This document shows, piece after piece, positions 1 through 9,200 of a stretch of 56,207 nucleotides of DNA. This stretch comes from Prolixibacteraceae bacterium (lineage in GTDB: Bacteria > Bacteroidota > Bacteroidia > Bacteroidales > Prolixibacteraceae). The notes under the pieces are model-generated. The model worked only from the letters and a program-made list of their open reading frames with translations. It was not told the origin of the DNA and did no database searches. Within the stretch, counting starts at the first letter, position 1; each line of letters opens with the position of its first letter. A program made the translations under genes and the position numbers. The stretch lies in contig JALOCD010000010.1 in NCBI GenBank assembly GCA_023228025.1, forward strand, positions 1 through 56,207, in the 5' to 3' direction.

Positions 1-1
1 A

Positions 2-79
2 ATCATCAGACCCGGAAGAAGTGAACCCAGAAAGATGAAACCAAAACGACCTTACTCGATGAACTACAAACGATTATAA
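2..79 (+). mobile_element. C-terminal tail of a probable IS4-family transposase (partial)
   Basis: The frame beginning at base 2 reads 25 residues to a TAA at 77-79. The tail contains RPGRSEPRKMKPKRPY, which resembles the basic RP(N/G)RxEPR...RPxPY endings I remember from IS4-family transposases. The rest of the gene lies outside the window. A sequence at 87-122 that recurs inverted at the far end of the window fits an IS terminal repeat. The call rests on a short tail and remembered family endings, so it is tentative. Confidence 0.45.
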
Positions 80-86
80 ATAAACG

Positions 87-122
87 TTAACTAAACGACA
101 TTGAATTACAAATTACGAATTA
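87..122. repeat. Terminal inverted repeat, left copy
   Basis: The 36-nt stretch starting TTAACTAAACGACATTG and running into AATTACAAATTACGAATTA matches the reverse complement of 56063-56098 at 35 of 36 positions. It lies just after the transposase-like stop codon, as expected for an IS end. The outer A/T-rich AATTAC units may be target sequence rather than part of the element. Confidence 0.6.
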
Positions 123-136
123 CCATCCCTCCAACC

Positions 137-736
137 ATGAACCTCTGTGTTTTCTCCTCTTCCAGCAACGCCATCCCTGAAATTTATTTCGAGGAAGCCC
201 GAACGTTGGGAAAGCTCATTGGTGAATTGGGCTGGAACCTGATCTATGGTGGGGCAAATGTAGGACTGATGCATGCATGCGCCGAATCTGCCAGGGAAAA
301 TGGGTCAAAGAACGTTGGTATTATTCCGGAACTGATCCATGCGCACCGGCTTTCCAATCCAAACGACCACGAGCAGATCATTACACCCAACATGCGGGAA
401 CGCAAATACCTGATGCGCAAACGCTCCGACGCTTTCGTGGCCCTTCCCGGCGGTTTTGGCACCCTGGAGGAGATCCTGGAAGTGATCACCTTAAAACAGC
501 TAAATTACCACAACAAAGCCGTCGTATTCATCAACACCAATGGCTATTACGACTCCCTTCTCGAACAATTTGAGAAATCCTACCGGGAAACTTTTGCCAA
601 AGAGAGTTACCGCTCCATGTATTTTGTCGCCTCCAATCCAGAAGAAGCTATTCATTACCTCCGGCAGTACCAGCCTGCCGAACCGCTGGCAAAATGGTTC
701 AATGTCCCGGACAAAGAGAACGAAAACAAAAACTGA
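137..736 (+). CDS. LOG-family protein (TIGR00730 type, putative nucleotide phosphoribohydrolase)
   Basis: A 199-residue cytosolic Rossmann-like protein. The family signature is visible as PGGFGTLEE, with the conserved MRERK segment upstream of it; together these form the ribose-phosphate pocket. Characterised members hydrolyse cytokinin riboside 5'-monophosphates or other nucleoside monophosphates; the bacterial substrate here is unknown. Start chosen at ATG 137 (MNLCVFSSS), where the first beta strand begins. An in-frame TTG at 101 would start inside the terminal repeat and add 12 unlikely residues. It stands alone between the IS end and the protease gene. The family assignment is firm, the physiological reaction is not. 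Confidence 0.85.
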   Translation: MNLCVFSSSSNAIPEIYFEEARTLGKLIGELGWNLIYGGANVGLMHACAESARENGSKNVGIIPELIHAHRLSNPNDHEQIITPNMRERKYLMRKRSDAFVALPGGFGTLEEILEVITLKQLNYHNKAVVFINTNGYYDSLLEQFEKSYRETFAKESYRSMYFVASNPEEAIHYLRQYQPAEPLAKWFNVPDKENENKN

Positions 737-1076
737 CATTTTGTCTCACGGCTGCTAACTTCTGATTCCTGACATGTATGGTTATGGGAAACAGGGAAAC
801 GGAGATTGGAAGACTAGGAAACTAGGGGACTAAGAGACTTAGGGACAGTAAGATAAGCAACCATCACATTTACTCTTTTAATCTGTGAAAATTTGTGTAA
901 TTTGTGGTAAAGAGGGGGTTAATTCTTTTAACCGGTGGTCACTTCGGCGGTTCTAGTTAAAGTTTGTTAATCAGCATTACTTTTGGGTGCTTTTCACGTC
1001 TAAAGGGATATAGTTACCTATAGAATGGTACAAAATTTGAAATGTGTATCCTGTAAATCTTAAAAAGTAATTATTT
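737..1076. other. Intergenic spacer with degenerate repeats
   Basis: This 340-bp gap has no convincing ORF. Bases 781-850 are a run of GGAAAC / GACTAGGAAACTAGGGGAC-like short units, and similar text occurs at 55965-56010. A second segment near 885-915 carries the AATNTGTGNAA-type units also found at 52805-52885. A TACTTTTG at 978-985 fits the -7 box of the downstream protease gene, but I see no matching -33 box at the expected spacing. No stable RNA is recognised. Confidence 0.5.
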
Positions 1077-2540
1077 ATGAACACAATTAAAAAGAGTGCA
1101 TCTTACATCGCATTTGCATTTATTGGAGCCGTCATCGCTCTCTCTTTGTATTCACATTTTAATTCGAACGACAAGGGTGTTGTTTTGCAGCAAGAGCCAA
1201 TTCAGTTAGCAAGCTATTCACAGCCAGTTTCCCTTCCTCAGGCACAGTTACCGGATCTGACACAGGCTGCGGAAAAGAGTGTTTCTGCTGTGGTGCATAT
1301 CACTACGAAAACAAAAACCAATAGCTATTATTTTGATGGTGGCAACGATATCTTTGAATACTTTTTTGGTCCTCGGGGCAATAGCAGACCGAAACCTCAA
1401 TTCAGTGAGGCTGCTGGTTCAGGAGTAATTATCAGCGAAGATGGCTATATTGTAACAAATAACCATGTGGTGGATGGAGCACAGGATATCAACGTGATCC
1501 TCAACGACAACCGTAAGTTTTCCGCCAAAGTAATTGGCCATGATTCGAATACAGACATCGCATTGGTAAAAATTGATGCCAAAAATCTAACTGTTCTGTC
1601 ATGGGGAGATTCAGAGGCGCTCAAATTGGGGGAATGGGTATTGGCTGTTGGAAATCCATTTAATTTGACCTCCACAGTGACCGCCGGAATCGTGAGCGCA
1701 AAATCGCGAAGTATTAATATCATGGGTGGTCAAATGCCGATAGAGTCCTTTATCCAAACGGATGCGGCTGTGAATCCCGGAAACAGTGGCGGCGCATTGG
1801 TCAATAGCCGGGGCGAACTCGTGGGTATTAACACAGCCATTGCTTCACGCACTGGTTCTTATTCAGGTTACTCCTTTGCCATCCCTGCCTCCATTGTCCA
1901 CAAGGTAGTGGAAGATTTGAGAAAATACGGGGAAGTTCAAAGGGCCTTGTTAGGTGTTGGTATCAAAAATATTGATGACAAATTGGCCAAAGAGGAGAAA
2001 CTCGACAGAATGGATGGGATCTTTGTTGATGAAGCATTCGATGGCGGGGCAGCCAAATCAGCCGGCATCAAAAAAGGTGATGTTATTGTGGCGCTGAACG
2101 CGACAAAAGTCAATTCTGTTGCCCAACTTCAGGAACAAATAGGCAAACACCGCCCTGGAGATCAGATTGTTGTTATGGTAAGAAGAGATGGCGCAGAGAA
2201 AGTTTTCAATGTCACCTTAAAAAATACCAAAGGCAATACCTCGATCGTGAAAGAGAGCTTTTCACTGCTTGGCGCCGAATTCGGTGATATCTCCAACAAA
2301 GACAGAGAGCGGTTGAACATTGAACAAGGGGTTCAAATTTTGAAGATAACCAGTGGAAAATTGAAAAATGTTGGGGTAAGGGCCGGATTTATCATCACCG
2401 ACGTAAACAAAATCAGTGTCGGAAGTGTTGAAGATATCAAGCGGATAATCTCACAAAGCAGCGATAATAAACCAGTCCTGATCGAAGGTGTTTACCCGGA
2501 TGGAAAATGGACCTATTATGTTTTTAATTTAAACGAATAA
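1077..2540 (+). CDS. degP: Do/DegP-family periplasmic serine protease with two PDZ domains
   Basis: A 487-residue envelope quality-control protease and chaperone. An N-terminal hydrophobic segment (residues 8-25) serves as signal or anchor. The trypsin-like domain shows the full triad: His130 in TNNHVV, Asp160 in DIALVKID, and Ser237 in GNSGGAL. Two C-terminal PDZ domains follow (about 280-375 and 390-487); the second looks more divergent. Length and order are typical of Bacteroidota Do-family proteases. It degrades or refolds damaged exported proteins. The gene ends 78 bp before the rpoD start codon, but rpoD has its own promoter in that gap. DegP, DegQ and DegS-type roles cannot be separated from sequence alone. 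Confidence 0.92.
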   Translation: MNTIKKSASYIAFAFIGAVIALSLYSHFNSNDKGVVLQQEPIQLASYSQPVSLPQAQLPDLTQAAEKSVSAVVHITTKTKTNSYYFDGGNDIFEYFFGPRGNSRPKPQFSEAAGSGVIISEDGYIVTNNHVVDGAQDINVILNDNRKFSAKVIGHDSNTDIALVKIDAKNLTVLSWGDSEALKLGEWVLAVGNPFNLTSTVTAGIVSAKSRSINIMGGQMPIESFIQTDAAVNPGNSGGALVNSRGELVGINTAIASRTGSYSGYSFAIPASIVHKVVEDLRKYGEVQRALLGVGIKNIDDKLAKEEKLDRMDGIFVDEAFDGGAAKSAGIKKGDVIVALNATKVNSVAQLQEQIGKHRPGDQIVVMVRRDGAEKVFNVTLKNTKGNTSIVKESFSLLGAEFGDISNKDRERLNIEQGVQILKITSGKLKNVGVRAGFIITDVNKISVGSVEDIKRIISQSSDNKPVLIEGVYPDGKWTYYVFNLNE

Positions 2541-2568
2541 TTCGTATATTTAGACGAAAGATTTAATA

Positions 2569-2598
2569 TTGTTGAAAACAACTTTATTAGTATCTTTG
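2569..2598 (+). promoter_or_regulatory. rpoD promoter, Bacteroidota-type
   Basis: TTG at 2569-2571, a 19-nt spacer, then TATCTTTG at 2591-2598. This matches the Bacteroidota primary-sigma consensus (TTTG-N19-TAnnTTTG). Transcription would start near 2604, leaving a leader of about 15 nt before the ATG at 2619. Confidence 0.75.
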
Positions 2599-2618
2599 CA
2601 GACTTTTAATTGCAGAGC

Positions 2619-3479
2619 ATGAGACAACTAAAAATAACCAAGTCGATCACGAACCGCGAAAGCGCTTCGCTTGACAAATATCTTCAGGAAATTGGTAAAG
2701 AAGAACTTATATCAGTTGAAGAAGAAGTTGAGTTGGCGCAACGGATCAAAAAGGGAGACCAGGCGGCGCTTGAAAAATTGACAAGGGCCAACCTCCGGTT
2801 TGTGGTTTCTGTTGCCAAACAGTACCAGAATCAAGGATTGAGCCTACCCGACCTGATCAACGAAGGTAATTTGGGGTTGATCAAAGCTGCTGAGAAATTT
2901 GACGAAACGAGGGGTTTTAAATTCATCTCGTACGCTGTATGGTGGATTCGCCAATCCATTCTGCAGGCTTTGGCCGAGCAGTCACGTATTGTACGCCTTC
3001 CTTTAAACCAGGTGGGTTCGTTGAACAAAATCAACAAAGCCTATTCCAAGTTTGAACAGGAGCACGAACGCAGACCCTCCCCTGAAGAGTTGGCAGACCA
3101 GCTGGAACTTCCTGCCGAGAAGGTTGCCGATACGCTTCGCGTTTCCGGACGCCACGTATCTGTGGATGCACCGTTCGTGGATGGTGAAGACAACAGCCTG
3201 CTGGATGTTTTGATCAACAACGATTCGCCGAATGCCGACCGGGTTTTGATCGACGAATCCCTCTCACGCGAAATTGAGCGTTCCCTGGCCACCCTTACCG
3301 AGCGGGAAGCCGACATCATCCGGATGTTCTTTGGCATTGCCAGCACAGAGATGACACTCGAAGAGATCGGGGAACATTTCGGACTGACCCGCGAACGGGT
3401 TCGCCAGATCAAAGAGAAAGCGATCCGCCGTCTTCGTCACACTTCAAGAAGCAAATTGCTAAAAACATATTTGGGCTAA
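2619..3479 (+). CDS. rpoD: Primary RNA polymerase sigma factor (RpoD/SigA)
   Basis: A 286-residue sigma-70 protein. Region 1.2 lies at the N-terminus (SLDKYLQEIGKEELIS), region 2 contains NLRFVVSVAKQYQNQGLSL and the -10 recognition helix with YAVWWIRQSI, and region 3 follows. Region 4 ends in the helix-turn-helix EEIGEHFGLTRERVRQIKEK. It lacks region 1.1, as normal for Bacteroidota RpoD, and the length is typical. The ATG at 2619 is chosen over the upstream in-frame TTG at 2610 because MRQLKITKSI is the conserved beginning and 2610 lies almost on the predicted transcript start. It directs housekeeping transcription; several promoters in this window fit its specificity. Confidence 0.97.
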   Translation: MRQLKITKSITNRESASLDKYLQEIGKEELISVEEEVELAQRIKKGDQAALEKLTRANLRFVVSVAKQYQNQGLSLPDLINEGNLGLIKAAEKFDETRGFKFISYAVWWIRQSILQALAEQSRIVRLPLNQVGSLNKINKAYSKFEQEHERRPSPEELADQLELPAEKVADTLRVSGRHVSVDAPFVDGEDNSLLDVLINNDSPNADRVLIDESLSREIERSLATLTEREADIIRMFFGIASTEMTLEEIGEHFGLTRERVRQIKEKAIRRLRHTSRSKLLKTYLG

Positions 3480-3501
3480 GAAACCCATCAATAGAATTCA
3501 T

Positions 3502-3536
3502 AAAAAAAGTTGACTAATAAAAAGTCAACTTTTTTT
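3502..3536. terminator. Bidirectional intrinsic terminator between rpoD and the GH27 gene
   Basis: A perfect 14-bp inverted repeat (left arm AAAAAAAGTTGACT, 3502-3515; right arm 3523-3536) with a 7-nt loop. It ends in T tracts on both strands and lies in the convergent gap between rpoD (+) and the GH27 gene (-). Confidence 0.9.
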
Positions 3537-3548
3537 ATGAATGTGATA

Positions 3549-4931
3549 CTATTTTGTTTTCGAAAATCTTACCAATACTGATGCATGAGGTTCAACCGAA
3601 ACGGTAAATCTATCTGTACAGCCACCTTTGTCTTCTTTGCTCCACAAATCTTTTACCGTATAGTTTCCTGAGACACCAAGTTCTGCCAGTGTTACCGAAA
3701 TTTCAGAGGTCCCTGCATCATTGGAATTAAAGAAAGCCACGTATATATCTTCAGCTCCGGGTACATCCGCTGTCCAAACAATCAAGCCGCCTTCAGCTTT
3801 CAACTGTTTGTTTTTAGCGCTATTCTGGTTCACTGCCAGAACTTCATCATTGGTCAGAAGTGAAAGGGTGAACGCATCGTTGGTGGGCAAGTCGCCACCA
3901 AACATCATCGGTGAACGCACCATAGCCCAAAGATTCATCACTGAATATTGTTCAGGCTTGGATAAACCACTCATTCGGTCAGTGCCACGTTCGCCTCGTA
4001 TGGCAATGTGTCCCAGAGGAAGCATGTCAGCATCCGCCCAGTGACCTTCGCCAATGTATGGGGCCCAATCGGCACACCGTTTAAACATCGGTTTCATATA
4101 GATAGCCCAATTGTCCCAGAAATCGTTGTAGATGCGCCACATGTTGGCGTGATTTACAATATGATCTGCTCTTTCGAGCGGAGTTGGACCAGGCGAAGTC
4201 GAGAAAACCATCGGACGACCACTTTGGTCAATCGCTTTGCGGATCATAGCGATCTCACCGTGGTGGTATGGCCTTGATAAGTCGTCAACTTTCACATAAT
4301 CAACACCCCATGATGCATAAAGATTGAAAATTGAATTGTAATAGTCCTGAGCGCCGGTTTTCAATGTATCAATGGTGTACATATCGTGCAGCCATTTACA
4401 TTGAAGCGAATCTGAATAAATATCGGAGGCTTTCAAATCAGTTCCCTTGACCGGACTTCCCTTCTTTACTGCTTCAATGGGAACACCTCGCATCAGGTGA
4501 ATCCCGAATTTCAGCCCTTTTGAATGAACATAGTCGGCCAAGGGTTTGAACCCCTTTCCATCGGCTGCCGAAGGGAATTTGTTTAATGCCGGTGTGAATC
4601 GGCCAAATTCATCCATCGTATAGATTGGATCCTTTTCGTTGTATCCACCTGCCTTATCGTTTTGAATAAACCAGCGAATATCAACAAGAATGTATTCCCA
4701 CCCATGCTGCTTCAGTTTTTCAGCCATGTAATCAACATTTGCTTTTACTTCGGCTTCAGTGACCGTTGGTCCGTAACAATCCCAACTACTCCATCCCATT
4801 GGAGGCGTTTTGGCAAATTGCCAGAATGATTTGTCCTGATTTTCTGCAGTTGTTTTAGCCCTTTTTTCCGCACATGATACAGCCAGAAATCCTACCAGCG
4901 CTATCATTAAAAATTTAGTTTTGTTGCTCAT
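3549..4931 (-). CDS. GH27-like alpha-galactosidase family lipoprotein
   Basis: A 460-residue protein. MSNKTKF begins a lipoprotein signal with a lipobox Cys at residue 20 (FLAVSC). The GH27 barrel is recognised by PPMGWSSWDCYG near residue 45, the strand YILVDIRWF, the predicted nucleophile in YVKVDD (Asp216) and the acid/base Asp in MWRIYNDFWDNW (Asp270). The usual family motif is YxKYDxC, so KVDD is a variant and the substrate may differ from a plain alpha-galactoside. A C-terminal beta domain follows from about residue 360. Start set at the ATG at 4931 rather than 4943, because the hydrophobic signal begins there. The upstream esterase remnant ends one base before it, suggesting a former glycan-use operon. 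Confidence 0.85.
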   Translation of the reverse strand: MSNKTKFLMIALVGFLAVSCAEKRAKTTAENQDKSFWQFAKTPPMGWSSWDCYGPTVTEAEVKANVDYMAEKLKQHGWEYILVDIRWFIQNDKAGGYNEKDPIYTMDEFGRFTPALNKFPSAADGKGFKPLADYVHSKGLKFGIHLMRGVPIEAVKKGSPVKGTDLKASDIYSDSLQCKWLHDMYTIDTLKTGAQDYYNSIFNLYASWGVDYVKVDDLSRPYHHGEIAMIRKAIDQSGRPMVFSTSPGPTPLERADHIVNHANMWRIYNDFWDNWAIYMKPMFKRCADWAPYIGEGHWADADMLPLGHIAIRGERGTDRMSGLSKPEQYSVMNLWAMVRSPMMFGGDLPTNDAFTLSLLTNDEVLAVNQNSAKNKQLKAEGGLIVWTADVPGAEDIYVAFFNSNDAGTSEISVTLAELGVSGNYTVKDLWSKEDKGGCTDRFTVSVEPHASVLVRFSKTK

Positions 4932-4932
4932 T

Positions 4933-5571
4933 TCAGAAAACAATTAAATTATTGATTGAGTGTATTGCGGAATTCGATGAAAGTAGAAATAGTACCGGAA
5001 CATACAGTCTCCTGTTCCATGAAGTTTCTGAATGGTCGGTCCCCGTAAATTCCATGGTCAGCCAATGGGCCGCATCATAACCCTTCCTCTTCATCAAATC
5101 ATCAATCTTGACTTGATACGGTTTATAATAAGCATCCAAAGTTAAACTCCCGTAGTCAAAATAGATCTTCCTGGTATTTGCCTTTGGAAGATTTTTCTCA
5201 AGATAGTCCCTGAATTTGGAGGCAACTTCTACATCTGTTTTCTCATTGATAAGGTTCGGGGCAGCAAGGGGAGTGTGAGTGGAAAGGCAGGCTGCCCCTC
5301 CGAACACATTGGGATATTCGCACAGGGCATAAGCAGAAATTAACCCACCCATGCTGGAGCCCATGATAAAGGTATTACTGGCGTCTGTATATTTTACATT
5401 GGCACTGTAACCTTCAGGCAACCAAACATCCACATTTCTGGAAGTCACGAATCTTGACTGAAAATTTTCGATGCGTACAATACTTCCTGATGATACTTTT
5501 GGAAGGGTTTGCCCATACGTAAATTGAAAAGAAATGATTATCAGTAAGAAACAAATTCTAATTTTCATCAA
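4933..5571 (-). pseudogene. Internally deleted esterase (PF00756-like), probably inactive remnant
   Basis: A 212-residue ORF with signal peptide (MMKIRICFLL...YGQ). It begins like a secreted putative esterase (NVDVWLPEGYSANVKY) and jumps directly to the nucleophile elbow FIMGSSMGG, then the acid-strand region FDYGSLTLDAYY and the His loop GTDHSETSWNRR. From memory, family members have about 100 residues between LPEGY and the elbow, including the first core strand and oxyanion-hole segment (LYMHDGQ-like). The junction lies near 5385-5397 and is in frame. The C-terminus also runs on past the usual end (after VPVLFLL). I infer a decayed gene, though a short expressed protein cannot be excluded. 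Confidence 0.65.
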
Positions 5572-5764
5572 TTTTGGATCTTAGAATGGTATAAATATAC
5601 GAATCAACTATGATAATACCCACATTCAATCTCATCGAATTCCATTTGGCAAGCTCTCTTATCGACGATTTAGTACAACAAATTATTCATTGAATTTTGA
5701 TTTCATTATTTGGTTAACTTAACAATGCATTAAAATATTTGGTAAAATTGGTGCAACACCATAA

Positions 5765-6070
5765 ATGACAAGAATTTACAAAATATTGATTGTTGTAATG
5801 TTGATCGGATTCACCACTTGCAGCAAGGTGAATGAAGCCTACAAGTCAAAAGGCGTAATCACCGGACAGGATTTCAGAATGTGCGCTTGTTGCGGAGGAT
5901 GGATCATTACTATCGAAGGCGAAAATTATCTGTTCGATTCAATACCGGCCAATTCGGGTTTTGTTTTGGAAAAAGAACCTTTGCCCATTTCAGTGCAATT
6001 GGATTGGCAGCTGACTTCCGGTGGCTGCCCCAGTAACCGGATAACCATACAGCGGATCAAAAAGAATTAA
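5765..6070 (+). CDS. Small lipoprotein with a CACCGG cysteine cluster, function unknown
   Basis: A 101-residue protein. Residues 5-18 are hydrophobic and end in FTTCS, a plausible lipobox with Cys at position 19, so it should be membrane-anchored. The mature part has a FRMCACCGGWIITIEGENYLFDSIP segment, written here in halves: FRMCACCGGW then IITIEGENYLF, and another Cys in SGGCPSNRI. The closely spaced cysteines suggest a disulfide or metal site. I do not recognise a named family. It is a single gene, with a degraded esterase on the opposite strand upstream. A weak TTTG / AATATTTG pair at 5709-5741 could be its promoter. Confidence 0.6.
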   Translation: MTRIYKILIVVMLIGFTTCSKVNEAYKSKGVITGQDFRMCACCGGWIITIEGENYLFDSIPANSGFVLEKEPLPISVQLDWQLTSGGCPSNRITIQRIKKN

Positions 6071-6117
6071 TCGTACAATCATTTAAACAGATCGCTAATC
6101 GGCTTTACCTTTCTACA

Positions 6118-6281
6118 GCTGGTGCAGATTTGCAATCTGCACCCCGTAATTACGGATCTGAGATCCGTTTCAATACTTTCCATCCCTACAAGCTTATAAT
6201 GCAACTGTCGGAACCGGCGAACGAGCTCATCGAGATTACAAATCCCTTATTAAATGGTGCAGATTGCAAATTTGCACCAGC
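6118..6281. repeat. REP-like palindrome cassette, left copy (flanks NACHT gene)
   Basis: Three palindromes in order: GGTGCAGATTTGCAATCTGC... at 6121-6143, ACGGATCTGAGATCCGT at 6152-6168, and GGTGCAGATTGCAAATTTGC... at 6256-6278. A second cassette with the same three palindromes in the same order lies at 10797-10979. Such paired palindromes resemble the REP sequences mobilised by Y1 (RAYT) transposases; no such transposase is in the window. Confidence 0.7.
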
Positions 6282-6290
6282 CGCAGTGAA

Positions 6291-9200
6291 TTAGTTCCTT
6301 AAAGAACAATCTAGAACAAAAGATTTTAATGTTTTCCCATTCTTGGAGAGTCGATTGGCTTCATTTTCAAACGATATTTTTGCCTCTGCAATCGTCTTAG
6401 AGCCTGTCTTATTTTGTTGTTTGTAAGCATCACAATCATACCAGCATACTAAATAAAGTCCATGAATAGTGTTGCCAATTTTCAAATATCTATTTGCCAA
6501 TTGTTTTTCCATATTCGTATTTACACTTTCATTGTTAGACCCCTTCACTTCAATAATAACACTAAAGGATTCTTTTGTTTTTGAATGAGTATAAGAAACA
6601 TAAATGTCCGTTTTTTCTCCTGGCAACCCATTATCAACATAGTTTGGTTTTCGTAATTGAACCTCGCGATACGTTGAAATACCATTTGTTTTTAATTCAG
6701 ATTTTAAATGATGATGCAAAAAATCAGATAATACCTCTTCTTTTTTAGGAGTGGATTTCCCTTTTTTAGATGAAACTTCTTCCCATATTAGTGATGATAA
6801 TGCATTGTCTCCCTGAAGTATTATTTCGAATCGCTTTAATGAATCAATAATGAGATACAATAAATCGTCGGAATTTAATATCACCCTCGAATTACTTCGG
6901 GTTGTTAATACTAATAGATCATTGGGATTCAATGGTTCCCAATTGCTTCTTCGGAAATTTTTTCTCGCCTCGACCAAATAGAATTTTGCATTTAATTCTG
7001 GTTTTTCATTTTGAATGAACTCCATTACTTCAATTGCTTCTTTTGTTCCTTGTTGAGTTAGATGCCTCAGGATTTGATCCCTGAAATTACCAACACTTTC
7101 TCGTTGCCCAACCACATGTGCACCTTCAAAAATTGGATCTTCTACTTTAGGAAAGTTATCGGATAACCACAAAATTAATTTTGCAGCTTGCATTTCTGTT
7201 ATTCTCTGCAATATTGGGATCATTGCCACAACATGGGTATCAACAAATGATAAGAAAAATTCTTTTCCAAAAATAACATCCGATTCTACTTCTGACATAA
7301 TGAAATCCCAATCATCGTGATTACAAAAACTTGCAAGTGATTTTGCCAATTCAATTCTTAATAAACCGGAATTTTCTTTAATTGCCTTTTTGACAGATTT
7401 GAATGCTTTAGGATTTCCCTTTTCAAGTAGAAAATTGTATATGTAATTTTGTGCCAGTGGCTTTAATGTTCCATCTTCAACTTTTTTTAATAAAGCATCC
7501 TGCATCTTTGTATCCATGCATCCATCTACTTTGTATAAAATGAAAAGATGTGGATTATCCTCTTTGTTTCTATTCTCTATAATGGCAATTAAGACTTCAA
7601 TAATTTCATCGGGTATTTGTTTATAAGCTGTTTCAATAATTTTTTGATAAGTTTTATCCGATCCTGAAATACCATATGATTCGGGGAAGTCTAATAATAT
7701 ATAAACCCATTTCTTCCAAAAATCATTTCTTAGTTTCTCAATAAAAGAAGGATCAAACTTCTGTAATAAAATCAATGATTTATAACCTGCGGCTGCAGGA
7801 CGATAAAACGTGTTTGATCCAAACCATTCCGTCTTATTTTCATCAAATATCTCAATATAAATCTTTGCCAAGCCAATAATCCGTTGCTTTACAGGTTCAT
7901 TAATAATATCCCATCCTGGCAAAGTTGTTACATCAGATTTAAACTCATCACCATAGCGCAAACTTGATTCAGTAAGGGTTAAATCCATGAAAAGCTGATA
8001 CCATGAACTTATACTTTTGTTTTTTTCAAATTCTTCGATATTTCTAATTATTTTATTATAGACATTATTTTTTACTGTTTCTTCATTTCGTTTTCTTTCT
8101 TCAGCTTTTTTCTTCCATTTGATTTGATCTAACCACAAATCTTTTAATTTTTTAGCTTCAGGAGAATCAAGCTCAACCGATTCAATGCTTGATCTAAATT
8201 CTTTTTCCAATTCTGGATGATCTTTAATATTAGTAAGAAGTTGGTCTATTTCTTTTGCACTAGTCAGCCAAAAATAGTTCAGAATCTTTGCCAACTTGGA
8301 TTTTACTTCTGAATTATCTTCTTTTAAAAGCAAATTAAGAATATTCTCAAAATCCAGATCTTTTATTAGCTCGCTGTTACTATGCATCAAATGAATCTTT
8401 TCAACATCAATTTTTTGCACAATTTTGATTAAAACATCAAGCCTTTTTTGACCATCAATTATCAATTGGGGCCATTCTGTTGAGAACCTACCGGGCAATG
8501 GGAATATGGTTTCGTAATTATTCATTCTCTCCAACAATACATCGATAAATAATTCAAGGTTCTCAATTGAATAAAAATTATTCCACGAACTATAAATGAT
8601 AATCTTTTCTAATTCCTCAAATTCATAATGCTTATCTTTTGACCCTGAACAATAATCTAATACCCATTTTAATCCTTCCTCTATATCACTTATTGTAATT
8701 TCACCTTCTAAAAAATACAAAAAGAATACATAGCTACCAGAATAATTACTTCTCTTTGGTGGTGTTAAAATTTTAAAGATCTCTTTAGTCGTTAATAGAT
8801 CTGGCCATAATGCACGTAAAGTATTTCCTTTTATTTCGTCATTATCATCTTCTTCTTGAGGTTCTATGGCTAATGGTATTAGTCGTTTTTTATTTTCTTC
8901 ACTGCCAAGTTTTATAAGAGCATGAATGACATTGCTTCTGGTTGTAATATCATCAGATTTGTCTAATGCAATTTTTAAGAAAACATCATTTAATCCTGTC
9001 AATTCGCATTCCTCCGCAATGTCAATAGCCGACCTTCTTGCTAAAAAATACGTTTTTTGATTTTCTATGTATGGCTTTAGTTGATTAAGCAGATTCGGAT
9101 GATTAAGCTTTTTATAATATGTTCTAAGCCCCCAATCCATATCATCAATACTATTTTCATTAAACTTATTTAATAGGGACTCGACTAATCTTACTTTCTT

